Origin: Variovorax sp. RA8
GTDB lineage: Bacteria; Pseudomonadota; Gammaproteobacteria; Burkholderiales; Burkholderiaceae_C
Length of the DNA: 64,000 nt
Assembly (NCBI RefSeq): GCF_901827175.1
Contig: NZ_LR594662.1
Coordinates: 4,340,001-4,404,000 of the forward strand
Reading direction: 5' to 3'
Made by a program: the position numbers and the translations under genes. Position 1 is the stretch's first letter. Each line of letters opens with the position of its first letter. Of the stretch, positions 37,560 through 46,764 are shown piece by piece. A model generated the notes under the pieces. That model did not search any database. It worked only from the letters and a program-made list of their open reading frames with translations, and was not told the origin of the DNA.

Positions 37560-39344
37560 GTGAGCGCGCCCCTCTCACCGACTCGGGCGATCGGCGAGCT
37601 CTACGGCGCCCTCTGGCGCCATGCAGAAGGCGCGCGCGGCCAGTTGCTCGGCGCCACCGGGCTGCTCACCAGCTCGCAGCTGCTGCGACTCACCTTGCCC
37701 TGGCTGGCCGGCCAGGCCATCAATGCGCTGCAGACCGGCGACATCGCCGGCTCCGGCCGCTGGATCGCCGCGCTGGCGGGCATCTACGTGCTGTCCTGGG
37801 TAATCCACGGCCCGGGACGCATCCTCGAACGCAACGTGGGGCTGCGCGTGCGCGAGGCGGTGGCCGATGCGCTCTATGCGCGCATCGCTGCGGCGCCGCT
37901 GGACTGGCACGACGGCCACCACTCGGGCGAACTGCAGCACCGCGTGCACCAGGCGAGCCGCGCGCTGTCGGACTTCGCGCAGAACCAGTTCATCTACCTC
38001 ACCAACATCGTCAATTTCATCGGCCCGCTGGTGGCGCTCACCCTGCTGTCGCGCACGAGCGGCGCAGTGGCGATCACCGGCTATGTGGTGATCGGCATCG
38101 TGATCGTGCGCTTCGACCGCGCGCTGATGCACTACGCCCGCCTGGAGAACGACGCCGACCGGCGCTACGTCTCGGCCCTGCTCGACTTCCTGTCGAACGC
38201 CTCGACCGTGATCGGCCTGCGGCTCTCGGCCGCCTCGCGCCGGCTGCTGCACGCGCGCATGGCTGCAGTGTCGAAACCGCTCAGGCGCACGGTGGTCCTC
38301 AACGAGGGCAAGTGGTTCTCCGTCGACCTGATGGGCCTGGCGCTCACCTGGGGCCTGGTCGTGGTCTACGTGTGGCAGTCGCGCACGCCGGGGCAGGCCG
38401 TGATGCTGGGCAGCGTGTTCATGATCTACCAGTACGCGCAGCAGGCCGCGGGCGTAGTGACCTCGATGGCGGCCAACTTCAGCTTCTTCGCGCGCATGCA
38501 CACCGACTACGGCAGCGCGGCGCCGATCTGGGTCGCGCCCGCGCGCATCGACGACCCGGCGCAGGAGCACATCGAACGCGATGCGGCCTGGCGCGCCCTG
38601 CAGGTCGACGGCCTGGTCTGGAACTACAAGCCGCGCGGCACGCCGGGCACCGGCGAGCACGTGCCGAGCGGGCTGCACGGCGTGGCGCTCGCGCTCGGCC
38701 GCGGCCAGCGCATCGCGCTGGTGGGCCCCAGCGGCGGCGGCAAGAGCACGCTGCTGCGCGTGCTGGCTGGCCTCTACGCGCCCGCAGCCGGCACGCTCGC
38801 CATCGACGGCGTCCCGACGCCCTGGCCGCGCTTGCGCGCCATCGCGACCCTGATCCCGCAGGAGATCGAGGTCTTCGAGGCCAGCGTCCGGGAGAACCTC
38901 GGCTTCGGCCAGCCCGTGGACGACGAAGCGATCCGCGACGCATTGCATGCCAGCACCTTCGACGAGGTGCTCGCCGCCACGCATGGCGACCTCGACACCC
39001 TGCTGTCCGAACGCGGCTTCAATCTCTCGGGCGGCCAGCGGCAGCGCTTGTGCCTGGCGCGCGGCGTGCTCGCGGCACAGGGCAGCTCGCTGCTGTTGCT
39101 CGATGAGCCGACCAGCGCGCTCGACGCCTCGACCGAGCGCCGCGTGCTGGAGCGCATCGGCGCGGCCTTTCCCGACGCCTGCCTGGTCGCGTCCATCCAT
39201 CGCCTGAGCCTGCTGGAACGCTTCGACACCGTGGTGCTGATGGAAGCGGGCCGCATCGTCGATGCGGGTCCACGCGCCGCTGTGCTGGCCCGCCAGCCCT
39301 CGCTGCGGGCCCATGCGCCGCCGTCCCACGGCCTCCAGCCTTAA
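37560..39344 (+). CDS. ABC transporter, fused permease-ATPase
   Basis: Half-transporter exporter of 594 residues. An N-terminal six-helix membrane domain (about residues 20-310) precedes a nucleotide-binding domain with Walker A GPSGGGKST, Q-loop IPQEIEVFEAS, signature LSGGQRQ, Walker B LLLLDEPTSALD and H-loop ASIHR. It starts at GTG 37560 immediately after creA. Homodimeric export of a lipid, peptide or drug is likely; no partner half is adjacent. Confidence 0.92.
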   Translation: MSAPLSPTRAIGELYGALWRHAEGARGQLLGATGLLTSSQLLRLTLPWLAGQAINALQTGDIAGSGRWIAALAGIYVLSWVIHGPGRILERNVGLRVREAVADALYARIAAAPLDWHDGHHSGELQHRVHQASRALSDFAQNQFIYLTNIVNFIGPLVALTLLSRTSGAVAITGYVVIGIVIVRFDRALMHYARLENDADRRYVSALLDFLSNASTVIGLRLSAASRRLLHARMAAVSKPLRRTVVLNEGKWFSVDLMGLALTWGLVVVYVWQSRTPGQAVMLGSVFMIYQYAQQAAGVVTSMAANFSFFARMHTDYGSAAPIWVAPARIDDPAQEHIERDAAWRALQVDGLVWNYKPRGTPGTGEHVPSGLHGVALALGRGQRIALVGPSGGGKSTLLRVLAGLYAPAAGTLAIDGVPTPWPRLRAIATLIPQEIEVFEASVRENLGFGQPVDDEAIRDALHASTFDEVLAATHGDLDTLLSERGFNLSGGQRQRLCLARGVLAAQGSSLLLLDEPTSALDASTERRVLERIGAAFPDACLVASIHRLSLLERFDTVVLMEAGRIVDAGPRAAVLARQPSLRAHAPPSHGLQP

Positions 39345-39407
39345 AAAACGCCACGGTCCTACGCGCCGACGGGAACCAGCGCGCCAGAATGCGTTCGAAA
39401 AAACGCC

Positions 39408-39935
39408 ATGCAATCCAACACCCATGTTCTCCGCGCCGGCCTCGTGGCCGCAGCGGTCGCCAGCCTGGTCGCGTGCAGCACGACGCCCCTGCCGCCCCTG
39501 CCGCCCCAGCGCCCGCTTCCCTCGCCCCCCGGCGCCACCGTCAAGCCGCCGCCACCGCCGGCACCGCCCGCGTTCCTGCGGCCCGCGGCCGGACCCACGC
39601 TGTCGCGCTTCGACGGGAAGACGAACAAGGGCGTGGACATCGCGGGCAGCCTGGGCGACCCGATCCTCGCCGCGGCCGATGGCCGCGTCGTCTATGTCGG
39701 CGGCGAGCTGCGCGGCTACGGCAACATGGTGATCGTGAAGCACAACGACACCTTCCTCAGCGCCTACGCACACGCGCAGCAGATCCTGGTCAAGGAGAAG
39801 GACGTCGTGCGCCAGGGCCAGAAGATCGCCGAGATGGGGAGCAGTGGCGCCGACCGCGTCAAGCTGCACTTCGAGCTGCGCAAGCAGGGCGTCGCGGTCG
39901 ACCCCGAGCCCTACCTCAACGGCCAGCTGCGCTGA
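39408..39935 (+). CDS. NlpD/LytM-like lipoprotein, degenerate M23 domain
   Basis: Outer-membrane lipoprotein of 175 residues. The signal ends in the lipobox LVAC (Cys about 23), followed by a Pro-rich linker (TPLPPLPPQRPLPSPP and PPPPPAPP). The C-terminal half is an M23-like LytM domain (SRFDGKTNKGVDIAGSLGDPI; ADGRVVYVGGELRGYGNMVIVKHN; YAHAQQILVKEKDVVRQGQKIAEMG). The zinc-binding HxxxD is replaced by KGVDIAG, as in NlpD, so it is probably an amidase activator rather than a hydrolase. It lacks the LysM domain seen in full NlpD. Confidence 0.85.
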   Translation: MQSNTHVLRAGLVAAAVASLVACSTTPLPPLPPQRPLPSPPGATVKPPPPPAPPAFLRPAAGPTLSRFDGKTNKGVDIAGSLGDPILAAADGRVVYVGGELRGYGNMVIVKHNDTFLSAYAHAQQILVKEKDVVRQGQKIAEMGSSGADRVKLHFELRKQGVAVDPEPYLNGQLR

Positions 39936-39947
39936 ACGCAGCAACCG

Positions 39948-41567
39948 CTACAGCAAGCTCTCGGGTACCAGCGGCGCAAGCAACTCCAGCTTCAGGCGCG
40001 AGGCGAAATCGGTCTCTGGCTCCTCGTGCTGCACGACATCGGGGCCGCCGTCGTCCGACGGGCTCATCCATTCGATGCCGCCCCTCGGCCCCAATCGCAC
40101 GCGGTAGGCCGCATCCATGGTGATGAAGCCGATCAGGCTGGTGAGCTGCGCCGCAATCTGCGGGCTGTGGATGAACAGGCCCAGCTCCGTGTTGTGCAGG
40201 TCCGAGCGCGGATCGAAGTTGAGCGAGCCGATGAACACCACCTTGCCGTCGACCACCGCAGCCTTGCCGTGCAGTCGCCCGCTGGCCGAGCCGAAAATGC
40301 CGAAGCGCCGCGTCCGCTCGACGCGCTTGGGGCTGAGCTCGTAGAGCTCCACGCCGAGGCGCACCAGCTCGGGCCGGTAGCGGCGGTAGCCCAGGTGCAC
40401 CAGCGACTCGTCAGTGGCGGCCAGCGAGTTGGTCACCAGCGTGAAGCGCACGCCGCGTTGCCGCAGCCGGCGCACGGATTCCATGCCCCCGCGCCCCGGG
40501 ATCAGGTAGGGCGTGGTGATCAACGCCTCGCGCTCGGCCGCGCGCACGTAGCGCCGGACGTTGAAGAGCACGCCCTCGGGCGCATCCGCCGCTACGCGCG
40601 GGCGCTCCTCGGGCGGGCCCAGCGCCTTGTGCGGCGTGTCGGCGTAGGCCTCGGCCCGCGCCCAGACCAGTGACAGCGTGCCTGCCTCCATGTCCTCGGC
40701 GAGCGCCTGGTAGCCCAGCAGGTCGCGCTCGATCGGCGTCTGCGGGGCCCACATCGCGGCGTCCCAGGTCATCTCCTCGAAGCGCTGCCGCCGCTGCGAA
40801 GGCGTGCCCTCCGCCTGCGCGATCGACTCGATCGGATATGCGAAAGGGCTGTTCCAGTACGTGTCGAACAGCGAGGACAGCCGCGGCACCACCGCGCCCG
40901 TCACCAGCGTGTCGATGTCGATGAAGTTGGCTCCGGCATCGCGCATGAAGTATTCGTTGGCGATGTTGCGCCCGCCCACCACCGCCATCGCGTTGTCGGC
41001 GACGAAGAGTTTGTTGTGCATGCGGCGATGAATGCGGTCGATGTCGAGCAGCGAGGCGGCCAGCCGCGTGGACAGTCGCCCGCGCCCGGCCGGGAACGGA
41101 TTGAAGAGCCGCACCTCCACGTTCGGATAGGCCGCCAGGCTCGCCAGCAGCGTGTCGGCGCCGGCGGTGTAGAGGTCGTCGATCAGCACGCGCACGCGCA
41201 CGCCGCGCTCGGCCGCGTCGCGCAGCGTGCGCAGCAGGTAGCGGCCGGTTTCGTCGTTCTGCACCAGGTAGTACTGCACGTCGATGCTGCGCTGCGCGCG
41301 CCGCGCCAGCTCGAGGCGCGCGTGCATCGAAAAGGCCGGCAACGGCAGCAGCCGGAAGCCGCTTTGCTGCGCATCCGGCGCACCGGCCACGGCGAGCCGG
41401 CCGAGCGCCGTGTTCGCGGTGTCGGTGATCGCATAGGAGGGCGGGCGCTCCACCCCCTTCGGCAGGCCCGCGCAGCCGGCCAGCAGCACGGCGAGCGCCA
41501 AGGCAACGAGCCAGACGACTCCGCTGCCCCAGGCGCTGCCAGGATGCTTCGCGCCTTCAGCCCCCAT
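39948..41567 (-). CDS. Phospholipase D/cardiolipin-synthase-like lipoprotein
   Basis: PLD-superfamily protein of 539 residues with signal and lipobox LLAGC near residue 30. Two HKD motifs are seen: HNKLFVADNAMAVVGGRNIANEY and HGKAAVVDGKVVFIGSLNFDPRSD. The two-HKD periplasmic form resembles ClsC/YmdC-type proteins that make or remodel phospholipids. ATG 41567 is chosen because it opens the signal peptide; it overlaps the preceding gene by 11 nt. Confidence 0.9.
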   Translation of the reverse strand: MGAEGAKHPGSAWGSGVVWLVALALAVLLAGCAGLPKGVERPPSYAITDTANTALGRLAVAGAPDAQQSGFRLLPLPAFSMHARLELARRAQRSIDVQYYLVQNDETGRYLLRTLRDAAERGVRVRVLIDDLYTAGADTLLASLAAYPNVEVRLFNPFPAGRGRLSTRLAASLLDIDRIHRRMHNKLFVADNAMAVVGGRNIANEYFMRDAGANFIDIDTLVTGAVVPRLSSLFDTYWNSPFAYPIESIAQAEGTPSQRRQRFEEMTWDAAMWAPQTPIERDLLGYQALAEDMEAGTLSLVWARAEAYADTPHKALGPPEERPRVAADAPEGVLFNVRRYVRAAEREALITTPYLIPGRGGMESVRRLRQRGVRFTLVTNSLAATDESLVHLGYRRYRPELVRLGVELYELSPKRVERTRRFGIFGSASGRLHGKAAVVDGKVVFIGSLNFDPRSDLHNTELGLFIHSPQIAAQLTSLIGFITMDAAYRVRLGPRGGIEWMSPSDDGGPDVVQHEEPETDFASRLKLELLAPLVPESLL

Positions 41568-41994
41568 CGCCGCCTTCGATCCGGACCAGCGTCTCGCCAT
41601 CGCGCCGGCTGCCGAAGTACTTGTCCAGGCAGTCGCGAAACACCGGCTCCGACGGATCGGCCGCATCGAACAGGGTCATGGACGACCAGAACTTCAGGTC
41701 GTCCGGCGCGCCGAATATCTCGTGGATATCGCGGCCCTCGACCGCGAGCACCAGCGCGCTGCATTCGCGCAGCCGCGGCCCGAGCAGCGAGTGCGCCAGG
41801 TAGGCGCGCGCCTCGGCCAGCGAGACAATCGCATAGCGCTGCGCCATCGCGCTGCGGCCCAGGCCCGCCAACTGCGGGAACACGAACCACATCCAGTGGC
41901 TGAGCTTGCGGCCGCCGCGCAGTTCGCGGCGCACTGCGTCGATCACGGGCGCCTGCGCATCGACGAAGCGCTGCAATTCGAAAGCATCGTTCAT
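41557..41994 (-). CDS. DUF1810 family protein
   Basis: Protein of 145 residues with the DUF1810 core: FELQRFVDAQAPVIDAVRRELRGGRKLSHWMWFVFPQLAGLGRS, then YAIVSLAEARAYLAHSLLGPRL and LKFWSSMTLF. This family has been linked to ADP-ribose/macro-type folds, but the activity is not established. Its 3' end overlaps the start of the PLD gene, so the two are coexpressed. Confidence 0.88.
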   Translation of the reverse strand: MNDAFELQRFVDAQAPVIDAVRRELRGGRKLSHWMWFVFPQLAGLGRSAMAQRYAIVSLAEARAYLAHSLLGPRLRECSALVLAVEGRDIHEIFGAPDDLKFWSSMTLFDAADPSEPVFRDCLDKYFGSRRDGETLVRIEGGDGG

Positions 41995-42112
41995 GAACGG
42001 GACTCTGTAGGTGGCGTCTTTCTCCAGCTGGCGAAGTATGCCGCGCCACGCCGAGCGCGTGGAACCGTCAAATCTCCAGCACTAAAAAAGAGAGGCTCCC
42101 CAGAGAACGACA

Positions 42113-42388
42113 ATGAACTGCGAAGCGATCCACTGCGCCGACACCAAGACCGTCCGATTTGCCATTTACCCCGACGGACTCGACGGACCCCGCATCATGG
42201 CCCATGTCTCCGAGGCCGCCCTGCGCGACCTGTGCGAAGACCAGGACCCGGACTCCGACCTGACCCTCACCTGCGAAGCCCATTTCTCCTGCATCGAGGC
42301 CAAGGCGCTGGAGCGCTATCGGGCTGCACCCTCCGTGCCCATCCTGCTGGGGCCTGCCGACCTCAGGGCCTGCGCCCTGCTGCACTGA
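42113..42388 (+). CDS. Unknown small protein, DUF1488-like
   Basis: Protein of 91 residues (MNCEAIHCADTKTVRFAIYPDG) with a beta-rich N-half and a helical segment (VSEAALRDLCEDQDPDSDLTL) resembling DUF1488-type small proteins. There are six cysteines. Function unknown. The 124-nt gap downstream (42389-42512) carries on the minus strand the frame AHICGGVKNAELKLYLGAV, which looks like a leftover of an old coding sequence. Confidence 0.55.
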   Translation: MNCEAIHCADTKTVRFAIYPDGLDGPRIMAHVSEAALRDLCEDQDPDSDLTLTCEAHFSCIEAKALERYRAAPSVPILLGPADLRACALLH

Positions 42389-42512
42389 TCGGCTGCCTGA
42401 AGGCGCACGGCCGCTCACAGCCCCGAGGTAGAGCTTGAGCTCGGCGTTCTTGACGCCTCCGCATATGTGAGCCAGTCCGGCGATCTGCCGCCCCGAGGTC
42501 CAGGCACCGGCC

Positions 42513-43436
42513 TCAGCCGCGCACCGGCGGTACGGGGAGCGCGGGCATCGCCTCGCGCAGGAAGTCCCTGAAGCTGGCCGCCGCCGGCGACAACGGCTGG
42601 TCACGCTTGCAGAACAGCGACAGGTGCCTGTGCACCACCGGCCCGACGAGAGGCCGGGCCACCAGGCCGAAGGGCTCGATCAGCGGCAACGAGCGGCCGG
42701 GCTGCGCCGTGATGCCGTGCCCCCACTGCACCATGCCCAGCGCCGTGGTGATGAACGACACCTCGTGCGCCGGGTTCAGTGCGAGCGTGGCCGAGTGCTT
42801 GAAGAGATCGGCCTGCAGCCGCTTGGTGAAGTCGGGCGTGAGGCTGACGAAAGGCGCTTGCAGCACCTGCGCCCAGGTCACGCGGCTGCGGGCGGCCAGA
42901 GGGTGGTCGGGCCGGCAGATCAGCCACATGCGGTCGCGCAGCAGGCTTTGCTGCACCAGCTCCGGCGGCGCCTGGCGCTGCGGCGCAATGCCCAGGTCGG
43001 CCTCGCCGCTCATCACGCGCGCCAGCGCCTGCTGGTTGAGCGAGTCCAGCACGTACACGGCAATGGCCGGAAACTTCTGCCGGTAGCGCAGGACCAGTTC
43101 GGGCAAGGTGGTGGCCGCGTAGAGCGGCGTGCAGGCGATGCGCACGGTGCCGCGCTTCTTCTGCTCCAGGTCCTGCGTGCTTTCGAGCGCGCTGGCGAGG
43201 TCGTCCAGCACCTTGCGTGCCAGCGGATAGAACTCGCTGCCTGCCAGCGACAGCGCGGTCGCACGCGTGGTGCGGTCGAACAGGCGCACCTCGATGCCGC
43301 GCTCCAGATCCTTGATGAGCAGGCTCAGCGCCGACGGCGTGAGATGCAACCGGCGCGCGGCGGCGGCGAAGCCACCTGCATCGGCGATGGCGACGAAGGC
43401 GCGGAGCTGCCGCAGCGTGACGTTGGCCGGATTCAT
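42513..43436 (-). CDS. LysR-family transcriptional regulator
   Basis: Regulator of 307 residues. N-terminal helix-turn-helix: VTLRQLRAFVAIADAGGFAAAARRLHLTPSALSLLIKDLE; the substrate-binding domain follows (GTVRIACTPLYAATTLPELV). Divergent from the hydroxypyruvate-isomerase/Rieske/Bug cluster across 89 nt, so it is the probable activator of that operon. The effector is likely the aromatic or organic acid handled by the cluster. Confidence 0.9.
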   Translation of the reverse strand: MNPANVTLRQLRAFVAIADAGGFAAAARRLHLTPSALSLLIKDLERGIEVRLFDRTTRATALSLAGSEFYPLARKVLDDLASALESTQDLEQKKRGTVRIACTPLYAATTLPELVLRYRQKFPAIAVYVLDSLNQQALARVMSGEADLGIAPQRQAPPELVQQSLLRDRMWLICRPDHPLAARSRVTWAQVLQAPFVSLTPDFTKRLQADLFKHSATLALNPAHEVSFITTALGMVQWGHGITAQPGRSLPLIEPFGLVARPLVGPVVHRHLSLFCKRDQPLSPAAASFRDFLREAMPALPVPPVRG

Positions 43437-43525
43437 CAGAAAAACTCAAAGGCCGCTAAATATTGCTGGTTTGTCTCAACGGTCACGCGAATCTACCATC
43501 GGCCTCGCAAGGAGGCTCTCCCACG

Positions 43526-44329
43526 ATGCTGCGATTCGATCCCAATCTTCGATGGCTGTTCACCGAAGTTCCCATGCTGGAGCGCTACGAGGCCGCGGCG
43601 GCGGCCGGCTTCCGTGGCGTCGAGGTGGCCTTTCCCTATGAATACCCGGCCAAAGAGATTGCCGCGCGGCTCGAGTTCAACGGGCTCGAACTTGTGCAGA
43701 TCCTCTCACCCTTCGACTGGGACGCGGGCGAGCGCGGCCTCGCCGCGTTGCCGGGGCGCGAGCAGGACTTCAAGGCCAGCATCCGCACGGCCATCGACTA
43801 CGCGGGACAGGTGGGCGGCCCGCTGATCCACGTGATGCCCGGGAAGATCGGGCCGCAATTCGAACGTGCCCAGTGCATGGACCTCTTCCTGGAGAACATC
43901 GGCTGGGCGGCGGACGCAGCCCGCGCGGCCGGGCTCACGCTGATCCTCGAGCCTTGCTGCCGCGCGCGCTTTCCCGACTTCCTGTACCACCGCATCGACG
44001 AAGGCGTGGCGGTCGTGAAGACATTGGGCCGCGAGAACGTCAAGCTGTGCTTCGACACCTTCCACATCCAGATGGAGGAAGGCGCCATCGCCGACCGGCT
44101 GCGTGCCGCCTGGCCGCACATCGGCCATATCCAGGTCGGCAATGTGCCGGGTCGTCACGAGCCCGGCACGGGAGAGATCCATTTCCCCTACCTGTTCGGC
44201 TTGATCGAGGAACTGGGCTGGCAGGGATGGATCGGCTGCGAGTACACCCCTTCCGGCCCCACGCTGGACACCCTGGGCTGGGGCGCCCCCTATGGCCTGG
44301 GCGCACGCTCGGAGGCAACGACATGCTGA
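43526..44329 (+). CDS. hyi: Hydroxypyruvate isomerase-like TIM barrel protein
   Basis: Sugar-phosphate-isomerase superfamily protein of 267 residues. N-terminus MLRFDPNLRWLFTEVPMLERYEAAAAAGFRGVEV and the GERGLAALPGREQDFKASI motif match hydroxypyruvate isomerase (Hyi/OtnI). Metal-binding Glu residues are in ILEPCC and GCEYTPSGPTLDTLGWG. AAGGAGG sits before ATG 43526. It overlaps the next (Rieske) gene by 7 nt. In this setting it could act on a small hydroxy-acid released by the oxygenase rather than on photorespiratory hydroxypyruvate. Confidence 0.85.
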   Translation: MLRFDPNLRWLFTEVPMLERYEAAAAAGFRGVEVAFPYEYPAKEIAARLEFNGLELVQILSPFDWDAGERGLAALPGREQDFKASIRTAIDYAGQVGGPLIHVMPGKIGPQFERAQCMDLFLENIGWAADAARAAGLTLILEPCCRARFPDFLYHRIDEGVAVVKTLGRENVKLCFDTFHIQMEEGAIADRLRAAWPHIGHIQVGNVPGRHEPGTGEIHFPYLFGLIEELGWQGWIGCEYTPSGPTLDTLGWGAPYGLGARSEATTC

Positions 44330-45660
44330 GCACTGCCGACAACGAACTGCTCACCCGCACGGGCGCCGCCACGCCGATGGGGCAGTACTTCCGCCGCTTC
44401 TGGCAACCCGTGGCGCTCTCGCGCGAGCTGCCTGAGCGCGACGGCGTGCCGCTGCGCGTGAACATCATGGGCGAGAAGCTGGTCGCATTCCGCGACAGCC
44501 ACGGCGCAGTGGGCCTGGTGGACTCACGCTGCCCGCACCGCGGCGCCGACCTCTACTTCGGCCGCAACGAGGACTGCGCCATCCGCTGCGTGTTCCACGG
44601 CTGGAAGTTCGACCTGCAGGGCCGCCCCGTCGAGCTGCCGAATGTGCCGCCGGGCGCGGCCTACCACGACACGCTGCGGCTCAAGGCCTATCCGACGCGC
44701 GAGTACGGGGACGTGGTCTGGGCCTACATGGGGCCTGACCCCTGGAGCCGCGCGCTGCCGGAAGTGCCCCGGCTGGAGTTCGGCGCCCTGCCCGCCGCCC
44801 ACCGCTTCGTCACGAAGAAGCTGCAGGAGTGCAACTGGGCCCAGTCCATCGAAGGCGCGCTGGACACCTCGCACTTCTCCTTTCTGCACATGCCGGCCCC
44901 TGGCGTGCCGTCGAACGCGAACCCTGACGCGCCGGCCGACGAGAAGCGCCTGCGCTGGATCCGCGAGGACCCGTTGCCGCGCTTCTCCATCCTCGAGCAC
45001 GAGGTCGGCTTCGTGGTCGGTGGTGCCCGCCGCGCCGACGATGGTGTGCGCTACTGGCGCACCGCGCAGTTCGCGCTGCCGGCGCACAGCACCACGCCCT
45101 CGACGCTGCCGGGCGAGACCCATTTCGGCTACACCTGGGTGCCCATCGACGACGAGAACTGCTGGATCTACACCTACGCCTGGAACCCCGAGCGTCCGTT
45201 GTCCGAAGATGAACTGCGCAAGTTCAAGGCAGGCCATGGCGTCATCGCCGAGGTCGATGACGACTTCATCCCGGTCCGCAACCGGGCCAACGAGTACCTG
45301 ATCGACCGCCACCACCAGAAGCACATCAGCTTTACCGGCGTGCGCGGCGTGGCCGAGCAGGACGCGATGATCCAGGACAGCCAAGGCCGCATCGCCGACC
45401 GGACGCAGGAGCACCTGTCGGCTTCCGATGCGGCGGTGGTGCGCTTCCGGCGCGCGGTGCTGGGCGGTGCCAAGGCGCTGGCCGCCGGCACGGAGCCGCA
45501 GGCGCCGCTGAAGCACGCGGCCTACCGCCTGCGCTCGGGCAGCTGGTTCGCGTCGGAAGGCGTGTCCTTCGAACAGGTCATGCTGGAGCGCTTCGGCGAT
45601 CCCGTCGGCCGTGTCGCGTCCGCCGCCGAGACCTCGACGGCCACGACTCTCACCGGGTGA
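44323..45660 (+). CDS. Rieske aromatic ring-hydroxylating oxygenase alpha subunit
   Basis: Oxygenase of 445 residues, phthalate 4,5-dioxygenase/vanillate-demethylase-like group. The Rieske [2Fe-2S] motif is CPHRGADLYFGRNEDCAIRCVFHGWKF, cut here as CPHR then CVFHGW. The mononuclear iron site is DTSHFSFLH. It needs an electron-transfer reductase; none is adjacent, so one must be borrowed, possibly from the 58.5-59.8 kb operon or elsewhere. The start at ATG 44323 (MLSTADNELLTRTGAATPMG) overlaps hyi. Confidence 0.92.
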   Translation: MLSTADNELLTRTGAATPMGQYFRRFWQPVALSRELPERDGVPLRVNIMGEKLVAFRDSHGAVGLVDSRCPHRGADLYFGRNEDCAIRCVFHGWKFDLQGRPVELPNVPPGAAYHDTLRLKAYPTREYGDVVWAYMGPDPWSRALPEVPRLEFGALPAAHRFVTKKLQECNWAQSIEGALDTSHFSFLHMPAPGVPSNANPDAPADEKRLRWIREDPLPRFSILEHEVGFVVGGARRADDGVRYWRTAQFALPAHSTTPSTLPGETHFGYTWVPIDDENCWIYTYAWNPERPLSEDELRKFKAGHGVIAEVDDDFIPVRNRANEYLIDRHHQKHISFTGVRGVAEQDAMIQDSQGRIADRTQEHLSASDAAVVRFRRAVLGGAKALAAGTEPQAPLKHAAYRLRSGSWFASEGVSFEQVMLERFGDPVGRVASAAETSTATTLTG

Positions 45661-45691
45661 AGCGAGCCCACGACAGCAAGGAGACAAGCCC

Positions 45692-46699
45692 ATGATTCCC
45701 AAGCCCCTCCGGCAGGCGCGCAGCCGAGCGCTCAGCTGGCACCGCACCCTGGCGCTAGCCGCCTGCGCGCTCTTCGGTGCGGCCGGCGCCCATGCGCAGG
45801 CCTACCCGAGCAAGCCCGTCAAGCTCATCATTCCCTACGCTGTCGGCGGCTCTACCGACCAGACGGGGCGCCTGCTGGCGCGCTCGCTGTCGGAGCGGCT
45901 CGGCCAGGCCATCGTTGTGGAGAACCGTGCCGGTGCCGGCGGCGCGGTGGGCCACGAGTTCGTCGCCAAGGCGCCGGCCGACGGCTACACCCTGCTCTTC
46001 AGCGCGGCAGGGCCGCTCACGGTGACACCGCACACCTACGCCAAGCTCAGCTACGAGCCCATCAAGGGCTTCGAGCCGATCACGCTCGTCGCCACGCAAC
46101 CGCTGCTGCTGGTGCTCAATCCGGCCATGAAGGCCGGCAGTGTGGCGGACCTGGTGCAGGAGGCCAAGGCCAAGCCCGGCAAGCTCACCTACGGTTCTTT
46201 CGGCAACGGCAGCGCGGCACACCTCGCCGGTGAGTACTTCAAGACGCTGACCGGCGTGGACATGGTGCATGTGCCCTACAAGGGCAGCGGACCCGCGCTG
46301 GTCGACCTGGTCGCGGGTCAGATCGACTTGATGTTCGACGTGTTCAGCACCGCAGCGCCGTTGGTCAAGGGCGGCAAGCTGAAGGCGATCGCGATCACCT
46401 CCAGTGACCGCTCGCCGCAGTTCCCGCAGGTGCCCACCATGCAGCAGGCGGGCGTCGCAGACTTCGAGGCCGGCACCTGGTTCGGCGTGCTCGCGCCGGC
46501 CGGCACGCCGGCACCCGTGATCGAGAGCCTGTCGAAGGCCATCAACGCATCGCTCGAAGAAAAGGAGCTGCGCGACACGCTGGCGTCGCAGGGCGCCACG
46601 GTGCGCGGCGGCACGCCCGAGCAGTTCAACCGCTTCTTCCTGGCCGAGTACGAGAAGTGGGGAAAGATCGTGAAGTCGGCGGGCGTGACGGCGGAGTGA
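45692..46699 (+). CDS. Bug-family (TctC) solute-binding protein
   Basis: Periplasmic receptor of 335 residues. Sec-type signal around HRTLALAACALFGAAGAHAQA, mature start YPSKPVKLIIPYAVGGSTDQTGRLLARSL, and the family run GYTLLFSAAGPLTVTP and VHVPYKGSGPALVDLVAGQIDLMFD. AAGGAG precedes ATG 45692. Third gene of the hyi-Rieske operon; it probably captures the organic acid substrate. No TctAB genes nearby. Confidence 0.9.
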   Translation: MIPKPLRQARSRALSWHRTLALAACALFGAAGAHAQAYPSKPVKLIIPYAVGGSTDQTGRLLARSLSERLGQAIVVENRAGAGGAVGHEFVAKAPADGYTLLFSAAGPLTVTPHTYAKLSYEPIKGFEPITLVATQPLLLVLNPAMKAGSVADLVQEAKAKPGKLTYGSFGNGSAAHLAGEYFKTLTGVDMVHVPYKGSGPALVDLVAGQIDLMFDVFSTAAPLVKGGKLKAIAITSSDRSPQFPQVPTMQQAGVADFEAGTWFGVLAPAGTPAPVIESLSKAINASLEEKELRDTLASQGATVRGGTPEQFNRFFLAEYEKWGKIVKSAGVTAE

Positions 46700-46764
46700 C
46701 GCTCCATCTGGGGTGCCCACTCGGCCCGGGCCGAAGGCCGGCTGACGCGCCGGAGACAGTCGGG

